From JAICLL01 sp035252155 (GTDB lineage: Bacteria; Planctomycetota; Planctomycetia; Pirellulales; JAICIG01), in NCBI GenBank assembly GCA_035252155.1, contig DATFDL010000739.1, positions 1 through 9,587 of the forward strand: 9,587 nucleotides of DNA. Reading direction: 5' to 3'. The notes under the pieces are model-generated. The model was not told the origin of the DNA. It made no database searches and worked only from the letters and a program-made list of their open reading frames with translations. Positions 1-5,383 of this stretch are shown here, one piece after another. The position numbers and the translations under genes are program-made. Each line of letters begins with the position of its first letter. Within the stretch, counting starts at the first letter, position 1.

Positions 1-1314
1 ATGAATGGTGGGACTCGCAAGCTCGTCCCACCCTACGGCTGTACCGTCTTCTTCTGCCGCCAATCGCCAGGCGGCGTCGAACGCCCAAAAGCCGTCGCGT
101 TTGCCGGGCAGCCGCCCGGTGCCATAGAGATCGCCGGGTTCGATTTGAATCGTGGCGACGGACTCCAGACGGTCGAGGAATCCGTCGGTGTCGCCAAACG
201 AGACATCGAGCCGATACTCGCCGGGCAAAAGCCGCGGCTGGCGAAATTCGCAGATGAAGGTCGCCCGACGCCGCTGCGAAACGTCGGTCTCCGATTGCAC
301 CTGGCTCTGCACCACGCCGATCAGCGTGCCAAAAGCGTCGCGCACAAAGATCGCCACGGCGTGGTCGCTGCGGCCGCGGATGCCATCGACCTCAAGCTGA
401 ACATTGAACGTACTGCCGATGGCATACACGTTCGTCGGTCGCATCCGTTCGTCGCAGAGCGAAATTCTCTTCAAGTAAGCGGGTTTGCCAGCCGGTCGCG
501 ACCGATGCGATCGCAGGTCGACCACGGCGCCTTCGCCGGCCGCGCAGGCGTGGGCGGCGTATTGCTTGAGGACGTCGGCCGTCGCTCCGGTGCGATGCAC
601 CGTGCCGGCGTCGAGCCATACCACGCGCGACGCCAGATTCGAGAGCATGGCGAGTTGGTGGCTGACGACGATCACCGTGCGGCCCTGACGGGTGACGTCG
701 CCCATTTTGCCGACGCATTTTTTTTGAAACGCCTGATCGCCGACCGCCAAGACTTCATCGACGATCAGAATTTCAGGCTCCAAATGGGCCGCCACGGCGA
801 AGGCCAGGCGAACATACATGCCGCTGGAGTAGCGCTTGACCGGCGTATCGAGAAATCGTTCCACTTCGGCGAAGGCCACGATCGCGTCGAATTTGCGGCG
901 AATCTCATGGCGCCGCATTCCGAGAATGCTGCCATTAAGGTAGACGTTTTCGCGTCCGGTCAGCTCGGGGTGAAATCCCGTGCCGACTTCGAGCAGGCTG
1001 CCGACGCGGCCGCGAATGAGGGCTTCGCCGGTGGACGGCTTGGTGATGCGCGACAGGATTTTCAGGAGCGTGCTTTTTCCAGCGCCGTTTCGCCCGACGA
1101 CGCCCACCACTTCGCCCGGCTGAATCTCGAGATCGACATTGCGCAGGGCCCAAAAAGCCCCGCGATCGGCGGCCCGCTCACCGCGCAGCCGCCGCCAAGG
1201 AGCGGTCGCCGCCCGAACCAGGCTCTCGCGCAGCGTGCGATACGCCGCGCGCTCGTCGGACTGGCCAAGCAGATAACGCTTGCCGAGGTTACGGACGGAG
1301 ATTGCGGAAAGCAT
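1..1314 (-). CDS. wzt: Polysaccharide ABC transporter ATP-binding protein, Wzt type (3' end beyond window)
   Basis: ATPase subunit of an ABC-2 glycan exporter, expected to drive export of a lipid-linked polysaccharide through the permease encoded just upstream. I translated the minus strand from the ATG at 1314-1312; the frame stays open for 438 codons to the window edge, so the C-terminus is not seen. Visible motifs are Walker A GRNGAGKS (about residues 74-81), the Wzt-type stretch GTGFHPELTGRENVYLNG (111-128), signature YSSGM (162-166), Walker B ILIVDE (182-187) followed by the D-loop region VLAVGD, and the H-loop VSHQ with His219. The ABC domain ends near residue 255. The remaining ~180 residues fit a Wzt-like C-terminal beta-sandwich, which in known homologues binds the polymer end. 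No clear Shine-Dalgarno precedes the ATG. The last visible codons fall inside a palindrome, so the natural C-terminus may be repeat-derived. Family call is firm; the gene symbol is by family only (RfbE, TagH and KpsT are relatives). Confidence 0.93.
   Translation of the reverse strand, partial: MLSAISVRNLGKRYLLGQSDERAAYRTLRESLVRAATAPWRRLRGERAADRGAFWALRNVDLEIQPGEVVGVVGRNGAGKSTLLKILSRITKPSTGEALIRGRVGSLLEVGTGFHPELTGRENVYLNGSILGMRRHEIRRKFDAIVAFAEVERFLDTPVKRYSSGMYVRLAFAVAAHLEPEILIVDEVLAVGDQAFQKKCVGKMGDVTRQGRTVIVVSHQLAMLSNLASRVVWLDAGTVHRTGATADVLKQYAAHACAAGEGAVVDLRSHRSRPAGKPAYLKRISLCDERMRPTNVYAIGSTFNVQLEVDGIRGRSDHAVAIFVRDAFGTLIGVVQSQVQSETDVSQRRRATFICEFRQPRLLPGEYRLDVSFGDTDGFLDRLESVATIQIEPGDLYGTGRLPGKRDGFWAFDAAWRLAAEEDGTAVGWDELASPTIH
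7..32. repeat. REP-like palindrome at the 3' end of the ATPase gene
   Basis: GGTGGGAC (7-14) and GTCCCACC (25-32) form a perfect 8-bp stem around a 10-base loop. On the minus strand the ATPase frame reads through it as WDELASPTI. I recall similar palindromes as dispersed planctomycete repeats; this could not be tested here. Whether the ATPase stop codon lies just past the palindrome cannot be seen. Confidence 0.6.
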
Positions 1315-1386
1315 GGGGCGTTTCGCGGGTAGGAAAAAGAATTAAGGGCAAAAAAATCAAAGCGACAGGTACGCGCTGTGCGCGCG
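1315..1386. other. 72-base spacer between permease and ATPase genes
   Basis: This gap is clearly AT-richer than its surroundings, with A/T runs on both strands (for example seven A's near 1351-1357). On the transcribed strand a short CGCGC/GCGCG stem is separated by about 15 bases from a T run, too far for a normal intrinsic terminator. I see no convincing Shine-Dalgarno or promoter. The permease and ATPase are almost certainly still one transcription unit because they form one transporter. Confidence 0.5.
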
Positions 1387-2328
1387 TTAAATAATGTCGG
1401 CGAATGAATCCTCGACGCGGCGAAAATAGAAGCAACCAATGAGCAACGCGATGGCGACTCCGGCTGCCGACGCGGCCAAGCCATTCCACGGCATCGGCCC
1501 ACCAAGCACCGCGGCACGAAACGCCGACACAAGGCCGGTGAGAGGGTTAAGACGTAGCAGAGCATTCAATTTTGGATTTTGGATTTTGGATTTTGGATTT
1601 GAGTCCGCATCTGATGCTGAACCCTGAACCCTGAACCCTGAACCCTCCTGCGAACCCTGAGCCTCCGCCCGAACGTCCGACGCCGAACCCTCCTGCATAT
1701 ACACTGACGGCGTGGCGAACATCCAAAGCTGCACCAAGAACGGAATGACGTAACGGAAATCGCGGTAGGCCACGTTCAAGGCGGCTAGCAGCGTGCCCAC
1801 GCCGATGGCGGCGCAGGCCAAGAGGGCCATCACCACCGGCAGCCAGAACAGGCCGGCGGTGGGCGGCACATGGTAATACGCCATCAGCACGACGAGCATG
1901 CCCAGCGCCACGAGAAAATCGACCATCGCCGCGCCCACGGCGGCCAGGGGAACGGCCAGCCGCGGAAAATAGATCTTGGTGATCAGTCGTTCCGAGCCGA
2001 CCACGCTGTTGCCGGCATTGGCGATGGCGGTGGCGAAAAACGTCCAGGGCAGTAGCCCCGCGAACGCGAAGAGCGGGTACGGCCAGCCGCCCGAATCGAC
2101 GTGCGCCATCCGGCCGAAGAAGATGCTGAAGACGATCATCATCAACAGCGGCTGCAACACGGCCCAGGCCGCGCCGAGCACGGTCTGTTTGTAACGCACC
2201 TTGACGTCGCGCCAGGCGAGAAAATAGAGCAGCTCGCGATATCGCCAGAGCTCGCCCAAATTCAGCCATTGCCAACGGTCGGCCGGGCGAATGAGGGTCG
2301 TGCCCGCCGTCGATACGTCGTGTTTCAT
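1387..2328 (-). CDS. wzm: Polysaccharide ABC-2 transporter permease, Wzm/TagG type, with a repeat-derived loop insertion
   Basis: Membrane subunit of the glycan exporter, partner of the Wzt-type ATPase encoded next. The protein is 313 residues from the ATG at 2328, which lies 7 bases after the stop codon of the preceding gene. An ATG further upstream (2424) would overlap that gene by about 90 bases and adds nothing typical of the family. Family features: the cytoplasmic N-terminal stretch RELLYFLAWRDVKVRYKQT (31-49), then hydrophobic segments near 50-72, 84-106, 125-150, 158-185, 193-210 and 282-302, plus FATPSVY (204-210) and LNPLTGLVSAFR (260-271). In ordinary homologues FATPxVY and LNPxTG are about 15 residues apart; here about 50. 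The extra residues, roughly 213-254, are polar, rich in Gly/Ser/Gln/Asn, and coded by tandem repeats. They fall on the outer side between the last two membrane segments, near the gate helices of known exporters. The frame remains intact, so the protein may still work. Confidence 0.93.
   Translation of the reverse strand: MKHDVSTAGTTLIRPADRWQWLNLGELWRYRELLYFLAWRDVKVRYKQTVLGAAWAVLQPLLMMIVFSIFFGRMAHVDSGGWPYPLFAFAGLLPWTFFATAIANAGNSVVGSERLITKIYFPRLAVPLAAVGAAMVDFLVALGMLVVLMAYYHVPPTAGLFWLPVVMALLACAAIGVGTLLAALNVAYRDFRYVIPFLVQLWMFATPSVYMQEGSASDVRAEAQGSQEGSGFRVQGSASDADSNPKSKIQNPKLNALLRLNPLTGLVSAFRAAVLGGPMPWNGLAASAAGVAIALLIGCFYFRRVEDSFADII
1570..1600. repeat. Heptanucleotide tandem array (TTTTGGA) x4.4 inside the permease gene
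   Basis: Four perfect copies of TTTTGGA run from 1570 to 1597, followed by TTT. On the coding strand this is a TCCAAAA array read as NPKSKIQNPK. With 7-base units the reading frame recurs every 21 bases, so any change other than a multiple of three units shifts the frame. Its base composition is far from the GC-rich gene around it. Confidence 0.95.
1617..1646. repeat. Second heptanucleotide tandem array (GAACCCT) x4 inside the permease gene
   Basis: Four exact copies of GAACCCT occupy 1619-1646, with two more matching bases on the left (1617-1618). A single further GAACCCT occurs at 1652-1658. The coding strand reads AGGGTTC units as EGSGFRVQGS. It lies only 16 bases from the unrelated TTTTGGA array and is also 7 bases in unit length. 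Confidence 0.95.
1640..1696. repeat. 12-bp direct repeat 45 bases apart (15-codon duplication)
   Basis: GAACCCTCCTGC occurs at 1640-1651 and again at 1685-1696, exactly 45 bases apart. In the permease this gives the tetrapeptide QEGS at residues 212-215 and 227-230. GSASD also appears at 214-218 and 236-240. This suggests the loop insertion grew by in-frame duplication as well as by slippage of the heptanucleotide arrays. Confidence 0.8.
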
Positions 2329-2335
2329 CGGCGGT

Positions 2336-3643
2336 TCAATTCCAGTGGGCGAACGTGCGTACAAAGGCGTATGCCAAAACCAAAAAGGCCATGCTGCCCG
2401 CGGCCAATCGCGATACCAGCGCATAATTGAATCGCAAGGCGGGCAAGGGCCGCTTGGTGTGCGCCAGTTCGAGATAGGCGGCGGCCAGGCCCAGCACCAG
2501 GTAAGTTGGCTCGACGTAACATCGCGTCAGGGTGATCATGCTGGCCGCGTAGGCGCAGATCATCGCCAAGAAAAACGGTCGCAAGGCGGCGAGTTGGGGA
2601 TCGCTGATCACCACGCCCCGCGCGCCGAGCCGCCGCAGCCGCGCAATGGGAATGGCCAGCGCGCCCAGAAACGCCATCCCGCCCAACGCTCCCAGCTCGG
2701 CGAAGCAATGCACGTAAGAGTTGTGGGCCACCAGGCCGGCATGGTCTTGATAGGTGCCATAGCCGATGCCGAACAGCGGCGACTGCCGGAACATGTCGAG
2801 GCCGTCGCTCCAGAGTTGGATACGGGCCTGGCCGGTGTCTTCGTCGGTCGAGATGCGCGTCATGCGGCCCGAGAAAGCCACCAGCAGCAGCGGAAATAGC
2901 AAGGCGACCAGAGGCACCGTCTTTCGCCAGCCGTAGCGCGACGTGAGCAGCACGGTGAGTCCGACGAGCATCGCCAAAAAGCCGCCCCGCGAGCGAGTGA
3001 GCGCGAGCGCAAAGCCGCAAATCGCCAGTGGTGGCAACCAGGCGACGCGGGGCAGCCGCCTGCCGAGCGCCCGCATCCAGCCCGCCCCGCAGATGATCAT
3101 GCCCAGCAGCAGAATCATCGAAAGATCGTTGGGATCGTTGAAAATGCCGGTGCTCCGCAGCCGCCGCACCTCGCTCACTTCGCCTGTCGCGGCCACCCGG
3201 TCGCGTTCGCGCAGTTCGCGCAAAGCGGGCACGTCGATCGCGCCGTGGAATTGAAGCAACGCCAGGCTGGCCACAAGGACGATGCACAGCAACAGCCACT
3301 TTAAGAAGCCCAGCAAGCGACGCCGCGAATCGAGCACGCACGGCAGCAGTAAGAAATAGAGCGCCGGCTTGATGAACTCGCGCGCGGCGTAGTGAGCTTC
3401 GCCGACCAACCCATGCGCCGCGTGCGAGAGCACTACGGCCGCCAGCATGCCCAGCACGCACACCGAGATCGGGTGCCTTGCCAGCGACGCGGGCGACAGA
3501 TGCCGGGCGATGCGGGGAGCGTTCAGAATCAAACATGCTACGATCAAGCACCAGTAGATCGGCGCCCCGCGCAGGGAGTCGACGATTTCGGCTGGCCGCA
3601 CAAACAGCGCCGCGGTCAACAGCAGGAACGATAGATAGCTCAC
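2336..3643 (-). CDS. O-antigen ligase/polymerase family membrane protein (Wzy/WaaL-like)
   Basis: Polytopic inner-membrane protein of 435 residues, expected either to polymerise lipid-linked repeat units or to transfer a finished glycan to an acceptor on the outer face of the membrane. About eleven hydrophobic segments are visible. The family region includes GIFNDPNDLSMIL (166-178), LTRSRGGFLAML (215-226), the long outer loop with WSDGLDMFRQSPLFGIGYG (278-296), and AHNSYVHCFAELG (306-318), which carries the His-Asn of WaaL-type ligases. The start is a GTG at 3643-3641, placed directly after an in-frame TAA. The next in-frame ATG is at about residue 66 and would remove the first membrane segments, so GTG is preferred although no Shine-Dalgarno is evident. 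The 3' end lies 7 bases from the permease start, implying co-transcription. Polymerase and ligase cannot be told apart from sequence alone. Confidence 0.9.
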   Translation of the reverse strand: MSYLSFLLLTAALFVRPAEIVDSLRGAPIYWCLIVACLILNAPRIARHLSPASLARHPISVCVLGMLAAVVLSHAAHGLVGEAHYAAREFIKPALYFLLLPCVLDSRRRLLGFLKWLLLCIVLVASLALLQFHGAIDVPALRELRERDRVAATGEVSEVRRLRSTGIFNDPNDLSMILLLGMIICGAGWMRALGRRLPRVAWLPPLAICGFALALTRSRGGFLAMLVGLTVLLTSRYGWRKTVPLVALLFPLLLVAFSGRMTRISTDEDTGQARIQLWSDGLDMFRQSPLFGIGYGTYQDHAGLVAHNSYVHCFAELGALGGMAFLGALAIPIARLRRLGARGVVISDPQLAALRPFFLAMICAYAASMITLTRCYVEPTYLVLGLAAAYLELAHTKRPLPALRFNYALVSRLAAGSMAFLVLAYAFVRTFAHWN

Positions 3644-3646
3644 TTA

Positions 3647-3669
3647 GTAGGTCAGGTCGTTCAGGCTTC
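3647..3669. repeat. Possible degenerate copy of the GTAGGTCAGG repeat
   Basis: GTAGGTCAGG at 3647-3656 is followed after TCGT by TCAGGCTTC. Its first ten bases match the end of the palindromic element found inside the TPR gene (read on the minus strand from 7825). The second half does not form the same palindrome, so this is at best a decayed or rearranged relative. Confidence 0.35.
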
Positions 3670-3671
3670 AT

Positions 3672-3731
3672 TGTCGCCTTTCGCTCTGCGAAAGGGCGTT
3701 CAGCGTTACTTTCGCGGAGCGAAAGACGACA
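3672..3731. repeat. Paired REP-like hairpins (CTTTCGC...GCGAAAG) between sugar transferase and ligase genes
   Basis: Two arms, 3672-3694 and 3709-3731, are inverted copies with two mismatches over 23 bases, separated by 14 bases. Each arm is itself a hairpin: CTTTCGC-TCT-GCGAAAG on the left and CTTTCGC-GGA-GCGAAAG on the right. The two loops are near-complementary, so either two small hairpins or one long cruciform can form. The element begins at the base after the sugar transferase stop codon. There is no T-run after it on the transcribed strand, so it is not a standard terminator; it could stabilise or punctuate the mRNA. Confidence 0.85.
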
Positions 3732-4523
3732 CTACGCGCCGGCGTACACGACCGGTTGCGACGAGGGACGAAGTGGCTCATCGGCCACGAAGCTGCGACT
3801 TGCCTCGGGCGCCAGCACTACGGGCTGGCGGTTCAAACCCAACAAGCGCCGGGCCACGGCCGAGCGCACGCCGAACAGACGCAGCGCCGTGCAAGCTACG
3901 ATGCGCGCGTCGAGCCAAAGGGTGTGTACGTGAATATATTCCAGATCCAAGGCCAGTTTGCGGCGGACGCTATCGAGATCGGTGTCGGGCGGAAGATTGA
4001 TTTGCGCCAGGCCGGTAATGCCCGGCCGCACGGCCAGCCGATTCAAATAGCCGGGAATCTCGCGGCTCAGCCATTGGGTGAACTCGGGGCGTTCGGGCCG
4101 CGGCCCCACCAGATCCATCTCGCCGTGCAAGACGTTGAACAATTGCGGCAGCTCATCCAGGTGCAGCCTGCGAATCAGCCGGCCGACGCGGGTCACGCGC
4201 GGATCGCGCTGCACGGCCCAGACGGGACCGCTGTGCGACTCGGCATCGAGCCGCATGGTGCGGATCTTGCGCATCACAAATGTCTCGCCACGCAAACCGA
4301 CGCGCGTCTGCCGATAAATGCCGGGGCCGCGCGACGTCAGGCGGACAACAAGAATGGTGACTGCCATCATGGGCAGGGCGGGGATCAGCATCGCCAGCGC
4401 CAGCGCACGGTTGACGAGAGACCGCCCGGTGTTGCGCGTCGGCGACGGCCGCAACGCGGGCGCGCGGGCCGATCGGCGGTTCGCCCGCTTTTCTGCTGGT
4501 GTTTCCAATTCGAGCAGCGGCAT
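3732..4523 (-). CDS. Bacterial sugar transferase (polyprenyl-phosphate phosphoglycosyl transferase, small form)
   Basis: Initiating enzyme: transfers a sugar-1-phosphate from a nucleotide sugar to undecaprenyl phosphate on the cytoplasmic face, which starts glycan assembly. The protein has 263 residues. A basic N-terminus (about 1-35) precedes one hydrophobic segment (39-61, LALAMLIPALPMMAVTILVV). This is followed by the family landmarks GPGIYRQTRVGLRGETFVMR (66-85), KIRTM (86-90), LDELPQLFNVL (122-132) with the Asp123-Glu124 dyad known as catalytic in PglC-type enzymes, VGPRPE (139-144), and VRPGITGLAQI (165-175). It lacks the multi-helix N-terminal half of WbaP-type enzymes, so it is a monotopic PglC/WcaJ-core-like form. 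The last 40 or so residues are not family-typical. The start ATG at 4523 has a good AGGAG. The sugar used cannot be read from the sequence. Confidence 0.93.
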   Translation of the reverse strand: MPLLELETPAEKRANRRSARAPALRPSPTRNTGRSLVNRALALAMLIPALPMMAVTILVVRLTSRGPGIYRQTRVGLRGETFVMRKIRTMRLDAESHSGPVWAVQRDPRVTRVGRLIRRLHLDELPQLFNVLHGEMDLVGPRPERPEFTQWLSREIPGYLNRLAVRPGITGLAQINLPPDTDLDSVRRKLALDLEYIHVHTLWLDARIVACTALRLFGVRSAVARRLLGLNRQPVVLAPEASRSFVADEPLRPSSQPVVYAGA

Positions 4524-4530
4524 GGTTCGG

Positions 4531-4536
4531 TCTCCT
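4531..4536 (-). promoter_or_regulatory. Shine-Dalgarno of the sugar transferase, overlapping the epsI stop codon
   Basis: On the minus strand AGGAGA ends 7 bases before the ATG at 4523. It overlaps by two bases the TAG stop codon of epsI (4537-4535). This is the only strong Shine-Dalgarno I found among the gene starts in the window, and it suggests translational coupling of the two genes. Confidence 0.75.
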
Positions 4537-5251
4537 AAGGGGTGGTTGCCGGTGCGGCCCAGAGCGCCGCGTCGAGCACCGGCAAGAAGTCACGCAGAAA
4601 AATCCGGCAAGCATCCGTTGCTTCCAGTTCGGCTCCCGGCGGCTGATAGACGGCCAATTGCAGTTTGTAGAGCAACGGCTCGCCGCCGAACGTGAAACGC
4701 GGCTGCGAAGGGGCTTTCCAAAAGTCACCGGCGCTCCATCCATAGACCACCCGCAGCAAGCCGCCCTCCGACCCGTTCTCGCGAAAGGTCGTTTCCCAGA
4801 GGGCCTCATCGGGCCGGTCGTTCGGACGAACCTGCATGCGGCGCGGAGCGTCGACGGTTTGATAATCGCGGCTGGAATAACAGATTTCCGGTGTGTGTAC
4901 CGAGATCGGGCCAGACGGGCCGGCCAGCACCGCCACTTGCACGCGCTCGTCCGTCACGCGGTGACGGTAGATTCGATTCAGGTAGCCCGAGCACCGCAAC
5001 ATCTTGACTACCGAAGGCTCAAGTGGCTCCGACGAGTCAAGCTCCCAATCGGCGATGCGCTCGGGCACGCTCGCCAGGCGGCGCGGGGCCAGTTGCCGAT
5101 CGACAGGCTCGGCCCAGCGGTTCTCCAGCCAGCCATCGTAGCCCGCGGCCGTGAGCGTCATCGCGACCAGCGCGAGGCACGGCGCCCAAAGCCGGCGGCG
5201 CGGCCCGCCGGGGCCATTATTCGGTTGCGGTGGAATGTTGGTTGTAGTCAT
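4535..5251 (-). CDS. epsI: Exosortase-associated EpsI family protein
   Basis: Member of the EpsI family (DUF3485), whose genes accompany or are fused to exosortases in exopolysaccharide loci; biochemical role is not established. The protein has 238 residues. A short Pro/Gly-rich cytoplasmic start and basic GPRRR precede one hydrophobic segment (about 21-38), so it is probably anchored with its body in the periplasm. Family landmarks: VPERIADWEL (62-71), the core GPSGPISVHTPEICY (111-125) with the conserved His-x-Pro-Glu-x-Cys-Tyr, YGWSAGDFW (170-178) and LLYKLQLAVY (193-202). Start ATG at 5251; no clear Shine-Dalgarno. The end of a large inverted repeat is only 13 bases upstream. It is followed by the sugar transferase after 11 bases. 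No exosortase gene is visible nearby. Confidence 0.9.
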   Translation of the reverse strand: MTTTNIPPQPNNGPGGPRRRLWAPCLALVAMTLTAAGYDGWLENRWAEPVDRQLAPRRLASVPERIADWELDSSEPLEPSVVKMLRCSGYLNRIYRHRVTDERVQVAVLAGPSGPISVHTPEICYSSRDYQTVDAPRRMQVRPNDRPDEALWETTFRENGSEGGLLRVVYGWSAGDFWKAPSQPRFTFGGEPLLYKLQLAVYQPPGAELEATDACRIFLRDFLPVLDAALWAAPATTP

Positions 5252-5264
5252 GAATGCAACAGCT

Positions 5265-5356
5265 TCTGTAGGGAACGCCCTCCGTGGCGTTCCGCAAACT
5301 GCGATTGGGCGTCGCGCCGCCCTTCACGCAACGCCACGGAGGGCGTTCCCTACAGA
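5265..5356. repeat. Long inverted repeat (27-bp perfect arms) between TPR gene and epsI
   Basis: The arm starting TCTGTAGGGAACGCC at 5265-5291 is matched exactly by its reverse complement at 5330-5356, around a 38-base centre. The centre has no obvious coding content, and I see no target-site duplication at the flanks. It fills most of the 132-base gap 5252-5383. On the transcribed strand no T-run follows it, so it is not a typical terminator, but a 27-bp RNA stem would end 13 bases before the epsI start codon and could limit its translation. I recall TGTAGGGAACGCC-type repeats as dispersed in planctomycete genomes; not checked here. Confidence 0.92.
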
Positions 5357-5383
5357 TGTCGAAGGTGATAAATGCCGAAAATG

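Noticed and set aside
1..1332. 443-codon open frame on the plus strand
   Set aside because: It lies exactly antisense to the ATPase gene, whose minus-strand frame contains all ABC motifs. The plus-strand translation shows no recognisable domain and looks like a GC-rich shadow.
1333..1386. Possible intrinsic terminator or promoter in the AT-rich spacer
   Set aside because: The only stem is 5 bp and about 15 bases from the T-run, and the candidate -35/-10 boxes are only about 9 bases apart. Neither fits.
1570..1696. CRISPR array or telomere-like sequence
   Set aside because: Units are 7 bases with no spacers, and they lie inside an intact reading frame; these are simple tandem repeats.
2329..2424. 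Upstream ATG at 2424 as the permease start (345 residues)
   Set aside because: It would overlap the ligase gene by about 90 bases, and the added residues do not resemble the family N-terminus. The ATG at 2328, just after the ligase stop codon, is the natural start.
2325..3671. Minus-strand frame overlapping the ligase gene (448 codons)
   Set aside because: It is the same region in another frame, Arg/Ala-rich and without membrane segments, whereas the chosen frame has the O-antigen ligase motifs and hydrophobic helices.
5265..5356. Insertion sequence with terminal inverted repeats
   Set aside because: Only 38 bases lie between the arms, with no transposase and no target-site duplication. A non-autonomous repeat is the most that can be said.
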